Shown here: positions 43,592 through 54,894 of the stretch, one piece after another
Position numbering within the stretch: position 1 is the stretch's first letter
How the letters are laid out: each line of letters begins with the position of its first letter
Origin: Lotus japonicus
Lineage: Eukaryota; Streptophyta; Magnoliopsida; Fabales; Fabaceae
Length of the DNA: 64,000 bases
NCBI RefSeq assembly: GCF_012489685.1
Contig: NC_080042.1
Coordinates: 32,307,158-32,371,157, forward strand
Direction: 5' to 3'
Position numbers and translations under genes: made by a program
The notes under the pieces: generated by a model
Seen by the model: only the letters and a program-made list of their open reading frames with translations
Database searches by the model: none
What the model was told of the DNA's origin: nothing

Positions 43592-43741
43592 TTTTTTCTT
43601 TATAGACAAATGTTAGTGGTTAGTTGTTAGTAAGTTAGAAAATCCCTTCAAATTTCTCTTCCAGGGATTGAACCCTGGACCTTCCCCTCTCCAACCCTTA
43701 TGTACCCTAGCTCTTACCACTTGAGCTAAACCTCGGGGACA
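43592..43741 (-). mobile_element. SINE with 14-bp target duplication
   Basis: On the minus strand: A box TAGCTCAAGTGGTAAGAGC, B box GGTTCAATCCC, body, and an A-rich tail (AAAGAAAAAA). TCATCTTTGTCATG flanks it perfectly at 43578-43591 and 43742-43755. About 60 bases separate the boxes, which excludes a normal tRNA gene. It is related in box A to the SINE at 27537 but has a different body. Confidence 0.9.
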
Positions 43742-43859
43742 TCATCTTTGTCATGTATATGACAACAAAATGTTCTATATCACCAACACTTAGAAATGCA
43801 TTCAACTTGTCGACGAATACATCGAACAAAACACATGTACATTTTTTTCATGTGAATAA

Positions 43860-45910
43860 CTTTCCCTCTTGTAAAGATAAAAAGAAATATACCCATAAGA
43901 TTTGACTCAATATCTTTGATTTTCGTGGGCACTCCATTTCGCACATGAGTTTTCAATTCCGACGTTTATCAACGAACCCATGACATTTGTAATAATATTT
44001 GTATCAACAGTTGTAAGTGAAAATATATGTGAAATTAAATAAATTAAGAAATTTACTTACCATTAATATCATTATCACAAAAGAGAATCCATCAATCAAA
44101 ATCGGGTGACTAGAATATCAAAGTTCGAAAGGTTTCTCCTAAATGCAAACTAAATCAGCAACAGCCATGTCCTTGACAATGGAGCAAAGAACCATCCTTG
44201 AGGGAAAAAATGCAAGAGAAAGTCAGTCGATAGAGAAATATATGAAAAATAAAGTAACAAAGTCAACCCTGCATCAGTTTTCCGTTGATACATATAGCTC
44301 TTATTTGAGCGATATTGTGCGAGTCTCTAAGGTAACCACCCCGATCAGCGATGGGATTCAATCCTTCATTGCAAACTTTGCAAATATTTTTTTCTACCTA
44401 TGAATTAAGGAGAAAATCTCATATGATATTTAACCCAAAAATCTTAAACATGCATAGACGCCAAAGACATAGAAGGATTGAAAAGTCTTCAAAATCTTAG
44501 GACCCGATTGTAGAAAAAAAATCGAAAACACAGAATGAAAGTTCTTAAATTAGGGGAAAGAAACATATACTTGGTCAATCAAAAGTTGTTCTTCCAACTC
44601 CTCATATGTGGAATTCATATCCATGATTCAACATAAACAAATAAGGCACCATAAAATTATAATTCTCAACACATGAAAGCAGAAAGCAAGGAATCCTTCA
44701 ATTTTTTGCTATACCTTTTGAATTCAAATGATTACTTCTTTGAGCATATGATCCATTTTAAAGCTTGAGCTCGAAATGACTGAAGTTAGCAAGGAGGAGC
44801 TCGACGTGGGAGACCTAGAGGAGACCGGAATCATTAGTTTGAATTTACTACAAAACTGAACATGGAATAGAAAGGAGCAATTTCACCAACAAAAACCAGA
44901 GACGCCACGCCGGAGCTAGAGTTCGATCTGGTGAAGGTTTCGGGTCTAGTTCAGCATAGGCAAGAGTTTTGTTTGCGTAATAAGAGGAAGAAAAAGTTGC
45001 TCCAGGAACCAGAGACATATCCTTATAATCAACCTACGTTGATATAACAACAATTTTTATTTATCAGGGAAGGATTTGCTGCATTAAGAAATCACATAGA
45101 TGAGTAGTTGAGTTGGATACTTAGGAAGCTAAATAACCAATAACTCAGAAAAAAATGGAATCCAAATAAGCAGTCTAAAATTTTAAAGCTATACAGCCCA
45201 ATATGTTCCATTTAAGTTTCAGTACTGACAAAAAAAAATCAGTTCCAGACAAATAGTTTGATATCAGAGCCTACAAATCAAGCATGGATGAGTAGTTGAG
45301 TTGCATACTTAGGAAGCAAAATCATAACACAGAAGTCAGTTATCATATTTTTACAGTAAAAGAAATAGAACACTTCCGCTGCTATTGGAACTTCGGTTCA
45401 TTCTTTCCCTTCATTATGATTCTCCTCTCGTATATATCACAAACTAAAAGAAGATGATAGGAATAATAGGGCAGGAAAAAAGACAATATAAAGCCTCAAA
45501 ACATTAACTAATTCTTGCCTAAACCCTTAACTAATTTTTCAATTCACAGACAATACAGAAAAACCTTGCAGCAGAACTGAGATATCATAATCTTTAACGA
45601 AATGTTAATTTTGTTTAAAAAAACTTCCTATTTTACCTAAAGCATGTATAATTTCCTCCTCTTTGGCCAATCTCCTCATCACCTGAAATAAGTTCAAACT
45701 AAGATGTGCTAGAGACAAAATGAACACATGTAAATTTCATCCTCTTTCTACTATGTGCCTCAATATGTTCTTTAGAATTTGTTTCTATTTCAATAGAAGA
45801 ACCTGAAAATAAAAAGAAGAAAAACACACAAAAAAAGCTGGCAACAAATTTTAAACTTTAGAGCGAATCTAAGATTTATAGGTTTCGAGGAGAAGAGCAA
45901 TTGCGGTGGG
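43860..45910 (-). pseudogene. Possible decayed multi-exon gene
   Basis: On the minus strand several short open stretches are bordered by plausible splice sites: near 45810 (TTATTTTCAG, then SSIEIETNSKEH), near 45680 (TTATTTCAG, then DEEIGQRGGNYTCF), near 44625-44572 (ATGGAT, MDMNSTYEELEEQLLIDQ) and near 44395-44260 (KICKVCNEGLNPIADRGG). They do not add up to one clear protein and some run into stops. It may be a gene relic, a captured fragment or chance. I do not recognise a family. Confidence 0.25.
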
Positions 45911-45956
45911 GAAATAGCGAATACTTGATGGGAAGGATGGCAACCATTAAATACGT

Positions 45957-46043
45957 TTCTCCCCCTTTGGCATTATTAAAAAGCGTTCAATAGCATTACC
46001 AAAAGCGGTATCAGAGCCTAAGCTATCGTGTTAGGTCGTGCAA
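45957..46043. repeat. Short sirevirus-like scraps
   Basis: About 28 bases at 45957-45984 are the reverse complement of the CCAAAGGGGGAG region of sirevirus D (60955-60983). A few bases on, GGTATCAGAGC resembles a Met-tRNA primer site on the opposite strand. This is a tiny relic next to the LTR of E. Confidence 0.4.
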
Positions 46044-49000
46044 TGTAACACCCCGATTTCGGTGGCGTCACTTTAGTAACCAAAAATAAACTTGATGCGG
46101 AAAAACGTGAATATTTTTTTTCGATAATAACTAAGACAAGACTGAATTAAATAAAACCCAAATCCGAAAAGTAATAAAGCTAATATACAATATATATATA
46201 CAGCCCCCGCTGTAAGTAGCAACCTCGTCACGAGTAAACCTCCAGCGACGGGTAATAGAAGAGTAGCGCCCGTAGGCAATAGGTACAAACCGAATGAAAG
46301 GTAAGTGTCCGCAACACTATCCCTCAAAACTGAGAATAAGCTGACCCAATGGCCTGAAAATAAGACCTCCTAAGTCCAACCAACTCTCTGTGATTCCCGT
46401 AAGGCAACCACACAAAAAGCTATAGGCGGAACTACCCTGTCCCCCAAAGAAACAAATGAAGCAAAGACTGTCAGAGCTAAACTCTACTCCTACACTAATC
46501 CTAACTCGAGGAGCTCATACCAACACTCAAAACTATGTGCTAGCATGATCGTCGTATGAATCAGAATCCAGGACGACCTAGTCTAAGTACACCATCCGTC
46601 CTCTTCTCGCTACCGCAATGCGCTCCTGTTCCAGTATCTCAACTCTAGTTCCCCCCGAAGGGTGAACCATCATGATCTAGTCCGCCGTGGACATCTGACA
46701 AAGGGCGTTTGTCCGCCAAAGCACACACAGAAGACGCGAGGGTCAACTCCAAAGAATTGTGTAAATAATAACATCGATAGATACAGATAATAGAATAGCC
46801 ACTTAGGCTTATAGCTAGGGATAACATCCTAGGGTTACATATTCCATAACGAACATAAATGACAATAAAAACACTTAACATGTTCCAAATAGGATTAACA
46901 GATAACAATCACATTCGACAACTAAGTCAGTATGCATGTTGCATGAAATGATATGCAGGTTAACCCAGTCAACCAATATGCAATCCGGAACGGATGGACA
47001 TCAACGGATCAGCCCTAGCACCAGCCACGGTGGGACCATTTCGGCCCGCGTGCCTCTTATTCCAACGACAGCGGTAGTCAGATCAGCCGTAACCCGTAGG
47101 TCTGCCATTTCGGTCTGCTACAAGAGACGTCTACAGACGCTCTTACACGGAAATCCGGGTCTTATGACCATTTTGGAATCCGACGAGGTCCAGAGTACGT
47201 CCTGTGTTAATACCTCATTAATGTTGCATGAATGCAGGATGATTAGACAAACAACGTCTCCGAATCTCACTCGACACGTCGCCACGTGTTCTAGGTAAAT
47301 CAAAGTCTCTAAAAGCTTACCCTAAGGTAAAGTCGATTCTGCGACAAAAGACACTTCTTCACAAAATCATCCGACTCATCTCAATCCGATGGTCACAACT
47401 GCTCAACGAGCACAGAGTATCACACTCTCGGAAACTAACGGTTTCCCGGACTTATCCCCAGGATAGCCCAACAACATATAGCTGCTCCAACAGCACAAGA
47501 ACATCGACCTACTCAACACTTCTCAACTTCCTCAACGATTGGATCCGACGACACTTCTCGTTTTCCAAAAACTAAGATTTGCATCCAAAGCTTCCTTTCG
47601 AGTTTATTATCTTTATTTAAAGATTTAGAGGTTGTTTAATGTCTTATGAGTTTTCTTTTCAAAGTAATGACCTTTTTAGTCTTATCGCAAATCCTATAAG
47701 TTCTCGGGATCTCTAAATCCCCAAATGACTCCAGAGAATGTCTCGATCCTTACGCATCATAACAAGGTCCGAATCTCATTCGTCCTATCAAACTTTCTTA
47801 AAACTCTCAAAATAAAATCGGCATGACCTGCCCGCTATTCTCACCATTCAGAATCTCGGATCTCATTGCATAAGTATAAATAACTCAGCACAACCAATCA
47901 ACATGTCATATATCAATATATTAAGCAATGACCACATAGCACTTAGCATATAAGGCATGCACCACACATCCTAAATTACCCAATCAGCACTTAGCATGTA
48001 ATTCACTCATCAAAACATTCAGTAGATGCATCATCTACATTGTCAGCCGAAGCCTCAGAAAACATTTTCCAATCACACACAATCAAGTGCATAAACAGTA
48101 AACAATGTCGAAAACATCGACCCTAAGCATTAACTAGAGATTCAGTGAGAAGCCCTCACCTGTAGGTTCTCCAGAGTTATCTCCTAAAGTTCCTTCACAA
48201 TCAAAGCCTTGCTCCGCTGGAAATTCCTCAAAATCACCTTTAGAGCAAAACCACATAAATACTATCAGAATCTATCGGAAACTAAGCTATCAATACATCA
48301 CTAAGGTTACACGAAGTAATCTATACTCTAAGGTACGATAATCTAGCGCGAAAGACAAGTTTTCGGAAAAGGAAATTTTCCTCCTCCTCCCCCTATAGGC
48401 TCGGCCACTTTAGGTAATTAGGAGACTCGATTTTTCTTCGATCAAACTTGGTTCCTATGCTATCATTAGCCGTAACTAAGGTTATTCTGAACTCGGAAAA
48501 ATTATCGGATCAAAAACTGTCGCAGGGGTATTTTGGTCATGATTTTTAACTTAGAAATTTCAAAACTGAAATCCCAAAAACCAAATTTTGCAGGGACGTC
48601 ACCAACGACGTTTATAACAACTAATCCTACTAGCACTAAGCTAAGGCGATAGTTTTTAGCCTAAAGGTTGAAGCTTTACCTCAAAAACTCCAAAAATGGG
48701 TATTTTAGGCTAAATTTGATTCCGACGGAATTCCGGCGACATAACGGAAAATCTAATCCGGCAGAAGTGATCTTGGGCACATAAAGAAGAGGTTTAGAAT
48801 CAGAAATGAAAGATTCAGGATAGTTTTGCAAAAACCCATAAACTATCAGCTCAGAAAAGTCTACAGAAAAGCTATGGAAAAAGCGATCAGAGGTAAGGAT
48901 TAGCGACTATACCTCGAAACCTTGAAGCAGCAACTAACGGATCAACGATCAAGCAAGTAATGAAGAAAATTCTTCTTCTTTCTTCCTTGGTGAAGCTCGC

Positions 49001-49773
49001 GGCCTTGAGGAGAGAAAATGGAGGAGTTTTGTGTTTTTTTCTCACTTGTTTGCTATATATAGAAGATGGAAATTCGCGGGAAAATGAAAGTTTCGCGAAT
49101 CTGATTTTTCCGGCGTCATTCTCCGTGAATTAATAGATATGTTTTGGCAAAAGAATTCCAAAACTATAAAGAGGTCTCCTTGTATTTTTGGCAACTAATG
49201 CATAGTCGGTATAAAACTATTTTACCCGATAAGTTGCTTTTTGCATCGGATGTCGGAATAGAAAACTTCCTTTTGAAGAAAGATTGAAATCATCAAGAGA
49301 AATGGGTGTACGCGTGTAGAATCTTCATTTGAAGCTCTGAATAGAAAAAGTCTTCGTTGTCGGTTGATTCTAGGGTTTTGAAATACCAGGGATTCGGTTT
49401 CGGCAAACTTCCGATGATTGGAATCGGACGTTCGTAGATCCTAGAGTTTCGCCTCGAAACGATTTTGATATATGGAAAAAGAGAAGTTCTAACATTTCTC
49501 TGAAGATTTTTGGACTAAAATCCTACAGTGTTCCAAGGGTGGAACATAGTGTTATTTCCTAAGATTCTTGTCCTAGGTTTTAAAGCGAATATTAGTCGTG
49601 CTATAACCTAAATCGACTTCGATACAATCCTCAGACTTTTCATGAACTTTCTCCTTCATATATTTATTTCATTTAATAAACTTTTGTTCAGGTTTCCCTT
49701 CGCATTACATCAACCCTAATCGTGAATAAGAAGTTTATTCACTTAGCATAAGTTTAAAAACTTGGGCCTTACA
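46044..49773 (-). repeat. 3' LTR of chromovirus E, 3.7 kb
   Basis: TG at the left end (TGTAACACCCCG) and CA at the right end (GGCCTTACA), 3730 bases. A minus-strand TATATATA lies at 49054-49061. It is homologous to solo LTR F. The purine tract of the element lies just right of 49773 (minus TTTTTGGAGGGTAG). Confidence 0.88.
46570..46735 (-). pseudogene. Remnant of the LTR-internal ORF in element E
   Basis: The stretch CQMSTAD, then a stop where F has Trp, then MMVHPSGGTRVEIL corresponds to CQMSMADWFSIVSPSGGGIRFEL in LTR F. A second stop follows. The frame is kept between them, so a shared ancestral ORF is likely. Confidence 0.5.
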
Positions 49774-49810
49774 TTACTACCCTCCAAAAAGAAAGTTTCG
49801 ACCTCGAAAC

Positions 49811-51694
49811 TTAAGGGTTAGTAAAAAGTTCTGGATACTGTTCTTGAATCTTCTCCTTCAGCTCCCATGTCGCATCACTGGTGTCTTTGTTCCAAATGAC
49901 CTTCACTAACTCGATCTCTTTCCCTCTCAACTGTTTTATCCTGGTGTCACCAATGCTAATTGGCGGTGTCTCGAAAGACAGATCATCCTTCAACTCAATG
50001 TCATCCAGCTCGATAACATGTGTCGGATCCGCAATATATTTCCTCAGTTGTGACACGTGGAATACGTCATGAATGTTTGATAGAAATGGAGGTAGTGCAA
50101 TCTGATATGCGACTGGTCCAATTCGACGAGTGATCTGATACGGTCCAATAAACTTGGGCGTAAGCTTCTTTGACTTGATTGCTCGACCAACTCCCGTCGT
50201 CTGAGTAACTCTCAGAAATACATGATCTCCTTCTTCGAATTCCAGAGTTCTGCGCCTTTGATCGGCATAACTCTTCTGTCTACTCTGAGAAGTCTTCATC
50301 TTCTCTCTGATCTGCTTGATCTTCTCAGTTGTCTGTTGCAGAAGTTCCGGTCCTACCAACAGATTTTCTCCGTTTTGGTACCAACACAAAGGTGTTCTAC
50401 ACTTGCGGCCATACAAAGCCTCATACGGTGCCATACCTATGCTCGTATGAAAACTGTTGTTGTATGTGAACTCAATCAATGGCAATAAGGTATCCCAACT
50501 GCCCTGGTTGTCTAACACGCAAGCGCGTAGCAAATCTTCCAATGACTGGATTGTCCTCTCAGTCTGTCCATCAGTCTGCGGATGATAAGCAGAACTTAGT
50601 CTCAGCCTCGTTCCCAAAGCCTCTTGAAGAGCTCCCCAAAAATGTGATGTAAACTTCGGGTCTCGATCGGATACAATACTTGTCGGTACTCCGTGAAGTC
50701 GTACAATCTCGGATATGTAAATCTCTGACAGTTTCTCCACGTTGTACGTAGTCCTCACAGGTACGAAATGAGCCGACTTTGTCAGTCGATCCACGATTAC
50801 CCAAATAGAATCGTATCCCTTCTGAGTTCTTGGCAAAGCTACAACGAAATCCATCGATATGCTATCCCATTTCCATTCTGGTACATCCAAGCTTTGTAGC
50901 ATACCTGAAGACTTCTGATGCTCCACCTTTGCCTTCTAACATGTCAGACATGCAGCTACATATTCAGCCACTTGTCTTTTCATTCCTGGCCACCAAAAAT
51001 TCATCTTCAAGTCTTGGTACATCTTTTTCATTCCAGGATGAATGCTTAATTTGCTCTTGTGACCCTCATCCATAATCAATCTTCTCAAGTCAGGGTTGTT
51101 AGGTACACAAACCCTATCCTTGCACCGTAGGATATTGTCACTTCCTACCTTGAATTCTGGGTCTTTACCTTGACTTACCAAATTCCTTTTTCCGAGCAGA
51201 AACTCATCTTGTAACTGTTGGTCTCGGATCTCTCCCATCAATCCATTGGTAATTCTGATCATCCCAAACTTCAGTTCTCCCTCGGATAATTTCACATCCA
51301 AGCTCAAATCTCGGAATTGTTCCAGCAGATGCAGCTCCTTCACCATCATCGACGAGATGTGCATCTTCCTGCTCAAGGCATCAGCAACTACGTTCGCCTT
51401 TCCAGGATGATATTGCAGAGTGAACTCATAATCTTTGAGAAATTCCATCCACCGACGCTGCCTCATGTTCAACTCCTTCTGCTCAAACAAGTACTTCAAG
51501 CTCTTATGATCACTGAATATGGTGAAATTGCATCCATATAAGTGATGTCTCCAAATCTTCAGCGCAAATACGATTGCAGCTAGTTCCAAGTCATGGGTTG
51601 GATAATTCTTCTCATGCACCTTCAGTTGTCTTGAAGCATAAGCAACCACCTTCCGATGTTGCATCAGCACACATCCCAAGCCTTGATATGAAGC
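49811..51694 (-). pseudogene. pol: Chromovirus E Pol, RNase H to C-terminus
   Basis: The piece starts in RNase H ([24 protein letters not shown]) and runs through the integrase zinc finger ([12 protein letters not shown], then CLTC), the core with D (MDFVVALP), D (SDRDPKF) and E ([15 protein letters not shown]), and a chromodomain-like tail ending at 49811. A TAG at 50936-50938 interrupts it where relatives have Gln (CLTCQKAKVEH pattern), with the frame kept. The first codons after 51694 are replaced by sirevirus D. Confidence 0.88.
51332..51694. repeat. 363-bp duplication, left copy
   Basis: These bases match 62559-62921 at 362 of 363 positions with no indel. The two copies flank sirevirus D. 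Both are the same piece of the RNase H region of chromovirus E. Confidence 0.95.
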
Positions 51695-53071
51695 TGTTAA
51701 GTTCAAACGTGTTACAACGTGTTTCAATCTTATTTTGATCCTAACAATTTTTATAAATACTTTTCTCTACTAAAATCTAATTCCAGATGTTAATGACATT
51801 TTTCAGGAAATATATATTATAAGGTCGCATGCTTCAACAAATATGTCTAAGCCTTATAAGGAAAAAGAAGTCTACGCAAGATATGACCGCATCGTCCAGT
51901 AAACAAGGAAGACACTTATTCTGTATCGTTTCATGCCACGTCATACCTCAGAATTTCAGAAGATGCCTTTGAGCGGGAAAGTCAAAATTGTATCTCAACT
52001 ATTTGCCCCATGCTTTAGTCAGAAGGAAACTAATCTGGTCACGTGCAAACTGATTTACCTTTGAAGAGAGAAGTCTCGATGACCAATGAAGAGGAAAAAG
52101 GACAACACGTCAACATCACTTTTCCAAAATGTCTCCTTTCTGCAAAGTAGCCCAAAGCTATCACCACCTACTAGCTGACAAAGTACACCTTTTTGGCTAA
52201 AGGATAGCTTTGAACAGCAGCATGCATTTAATGAAGCTACCAACCGGAGATTTGAATCAATGGTTAGATGACACTCACAACGGCTACAAACAACGGCCAG
52301 ATTTTGTGTCTCAACGGCTACACAACTAGCAAGATCATATATAAAGGACATATCTGAAGATTGAAGAAGAAGAAGAGAAAAAATTTATTGCAAGAAAAGA
52401 AAGAACTCAGAGCAGTTAATCAAAACATTCTTCAAAGCATTAAAAGCTCACAGCAGATTTCCTAAGAGTCAAATCCGATCTCATACCTCTGCTAAATCAA
52501 GAGAGAATACCAAACCTTAAAAGAGTCAAACCTCTTCTCTTACTTCTCTCTTAGATTCTGAACTCCTGTGTGTTCCAACGTCCTTTCAGAACCCAAAACA
52601 CCTGAGAGTTCCAGTGCCATAAATTGTCTACACCAACTCTTTTGAGAAGAGATTTCTTGTAGAGCCAAACAATCTTGTTGATTGTGGGAGGAGTCCTGTA
52701 CAATACTTGGAGAAGTCCGTGATAATACTAGGAGGAGTCTTGTACAATACTTGGAGAAGTCCGTGATAATACTTGGAGAAGTCCTGTCTAATACTTGTAT
52801 TGGAGAAGTCCTTGATACTTGCTAGTGAAAATCTTGGTGGTGGCCAAGTACTGGACGTAGCCCAATCGCTTAGGGTGAACCAGTATAAATTCCTGTGTGC
52901 TGATCGTTCTGCTTCATTTACTTACTTCCGCTGCACTAAACAGTTTTTGAAAAGTCACCAGAACAATTTTCTTAAGAACTTATCTTCTTTTCATGAACTA
53001 AAGTTTTAACAAGTAATTTTTAAGAACACAATTCAAACCCCCCCTTTCTTGTGTTACTTATTTACATATCA
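51695..53071 (+). repeat. 5' LTR of sirevirus D
   Basis: TG at 51695 (TGTTAAGTTC) to CA at 53070-53071. A TATA box is at 52338-52345 (TATATAAA). It carries the CCCCCCC run near its end. Two bases separate it from the primer site. Confidence 0.9.
52687..52815 (+). repeat. 44-bp tandem repeat in LTR D
   Basis: Two full units starting GGAGGAGTC (52687 and 52731) and a partial third contain the subrepeat TACTTGGAGAAGTCC. The 3' LTR has the same array (from about 62188). It lies downstream of the TATA box, in the transcribed part. Confidence 0.8.
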
Positions 53072-53073
53072 AT

Positions 53074-53085
53074 TGGTATCAGAGC
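53074..53085 (+). promoter_or_regulatory. Primer binding site of sirevirus D
   Basis: TGGTATCAGAGC is complementary to the 3' end of initiator methionine tRNA, the usual primer for Ty1/copia elements. Confidence 0.92.
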
Positions 53086-53130
53086 TTAGGCTCTAGAACT
53101 AACATCTTAACAGGTGTAGAGTAAAGATCC

Positions 53131-54894
53131 ATGGCAGAAGATCAAGCTATCGCTACGGGCTCATCCACCAACAAGCCTCCTTTCTTTGATGGAACCGAAT
53201 ATCCCTACTGGAAGACGCACATGCAACTTTTCATAGAATCCTCAAGCTACAAGTTGTGGGATATCATTGAAAATGGCAACATCGTCTATAAAGATGACGC
53301 TGGTGAACCCATCAAGAAAGATCAGCTGACAGAAGCTCAACGCAAAGACTATCAACTCAATTCAAAGGCAAAACTATTTCTCTTATGTGCCTTAAGCAAA
53401 GCTCAGTTGGACAAAGTTGATGGACTCGCAACTGCCAAAGAAGTATGGGAAGCTCTAGGGCTTGCCTATGAAGGTACAGCAAATGTACGTCAAGCCAAAG
53501 TAAGTTTACTAGTGGCTGAATATGAAACCTTCAAAATGAAGGAAAATGAAACCATTGATGAAATGTTCGCAAGATTTCAAACCATTATCAATGGTCTTCG
53601 AAATCTCGATCGCACATACGCACACATTGATCAAATCACAAAAATACTGAGGTGCCTTCCTAAAAGATGGAGACCCAAAGTTACTGCTATCCAAGAAGCA
53701 AGAGATCTTAGCACACTAAAACTTGAAGATCTCCTGGGATCTCTGAAGGTTCATGAGATTGAACTTTCTCAAGATGAAAGCCTAAAGAAGCAGAAAAGCA
53801 TCGCCTTCAAAGCTAACATCTCCAAAAACAGTCAGACGAAAGAAATGTCTGATGAAGAAGATTCCTCAGAAGAACTGTCCGATGATGAGCAAGCACTGTT
53901 CAACAGAAAGTTCAAAAAGATGTGGATCAAACAACAAAGAGGAAAAGGCCTGAAGAAGGACAACAAAAGAGAATCAAGTCAGAAAAAGAAATCCTTTCCA
54001 CACAAAGGTGAAAGCACCTCAACTGCAGACAAAAGTAACATTACATGTTTCGAATGCAAAAAGCCAGGTCACATCAAACCAGACTGTCCTAGACTAGCTA
54101 AAAAGCCTGTCAGGAAACCATTCTACAAGAAGAAGAAAGCTCTAGTAACTGGCTGGGATGATTCTGAGAACAACTCTGAAGATGACGAGGAAGAAGAAGA
54201 TGAAGAATCTCTATTCGCTCTCATGGCTTCAGTAGATGGATCAGATGATGATGAAGATGATGAGGTAAGATCTGAAAACCTTGAAGAAGAGTTTAATGAA
54301 CTGCTTGAACATTCTTACACTTTATCTGAAAAATACAAGAACCTGAAGAAACAGTTTTCCAAGTTGCAAAAAGAACATGAGAAAGTTTTAAAAGAAAAAG
54401 ATTCCATTATTCTTGAAAATGAGTTTTTAAAGAAACAAGACTCCACAATGGAAGTATCTGCTTTAAAGAAAAGAATCAAAGTTTTGATTGATGATTTATC
54501 TACCTTCACAATAGGGCATGACAACTTAGTTAAACTATGTGGAAACAGTAGAGACTTATATGATAAAAGTGGTCTGGGTTTTGACAGCAGTGAACCGTCT
54601 AATGAAACCATGTCTGATATATCGTTTACTTCTTCTATTGATAGTGAATCTAAATTTGTTGTGAACTGTTCAATAGAAAGGGAAGGAAAGAAAATCTTCT
54701 ATGAGAAGAAGATTCCTCCCAAGCGTGCAACTAACCCTATAGGACCCAAGAAAATCTGGGTACCTAAGAAATCAATAATTCCTGTTGCAGATTTACTTAA
54801 CAGAACGAAGGAAACGCCAACAATGGTACCTGGACAGTGGATGCTCGCGTCATATGACGGGAGAAAAGTCTATGTTCCCCAAGATTCGAGTTAG
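53131..54894 (+). CDS. gag: Sirevirus D Gag
   Basis: The complete Gag has 587 residues and starts [10 protein letters not shown] soon after the primer site. The copia gag (UBN2-type) domain takes about residues 10-220 ([28 protein letters not shown]). A CCHC zinc knuckle [14 protein letters not shown] is at 54046-54087. An acidic region and a coiled coil of about 100 residues follow. The last 116 bases overlap pol in the +1 frame. No stops or shifts. Confidence 0.95.
   Translation: MAEDQAIATGSSTNKPPFFDGTEYPYWKTHMQLFIESSSYKLWDIIENGNIVYKDDAGEPIKKDQLTEAQRKDYQLNSKAKLFLLCALSKAQLDKVDGLATAKEVWEALGLAYEGTANVRQAKVSLLVAEYETFKMKENETIDEMFARFQTIINGLRNLDRTYAHIDQITKILRCLPKRWRPKVTAIQEARDLSTLKLEDLLGSLKVHEIELSQDESLKKQKSIAFKANISKNSQTKEMSDEEDSSEELSDDEQALFNRKFKKMWIKQQRGKGLKKDNKRESSQKKKSFPHKGESTSTADKSNITCFECKKPGHIKPDCPRLAKKPVRKPFYKKKKALVTGWDDSENNSEDDEEEEDEESLFALMASVDGSDDDEDDEVRSENLEEEFNELLEHSYTLSEKYKNLKKQFSKLQKEHEKVLKEKDSIILENEFLKKQDSTMEVSALKKRIKVLIDDLSTFTIGHDNLVKLCGNSRDLYDKSGLGFDSSEPSNETMSDISFTSSIDSESKFVVNCSIEREGKKIFYEKKIPPKRATNPIGPKKIWVPKKSIIPVADLLNRTKETPTMVPGQWMLASYDGRKVYVPQDSS

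Noticed and set aside
46936..47298. Plus-strand ORF in the LTR of E
   Set aside because: It runs against the direction of the element and has no counterpart in LTR F.
52055..52351. Minus-strand ORF in the LTRs of D (also 61556-61852)
   Set aside because: It is present in both LTRs only because they are copies. It overlaps the promoter region and shows no domain.
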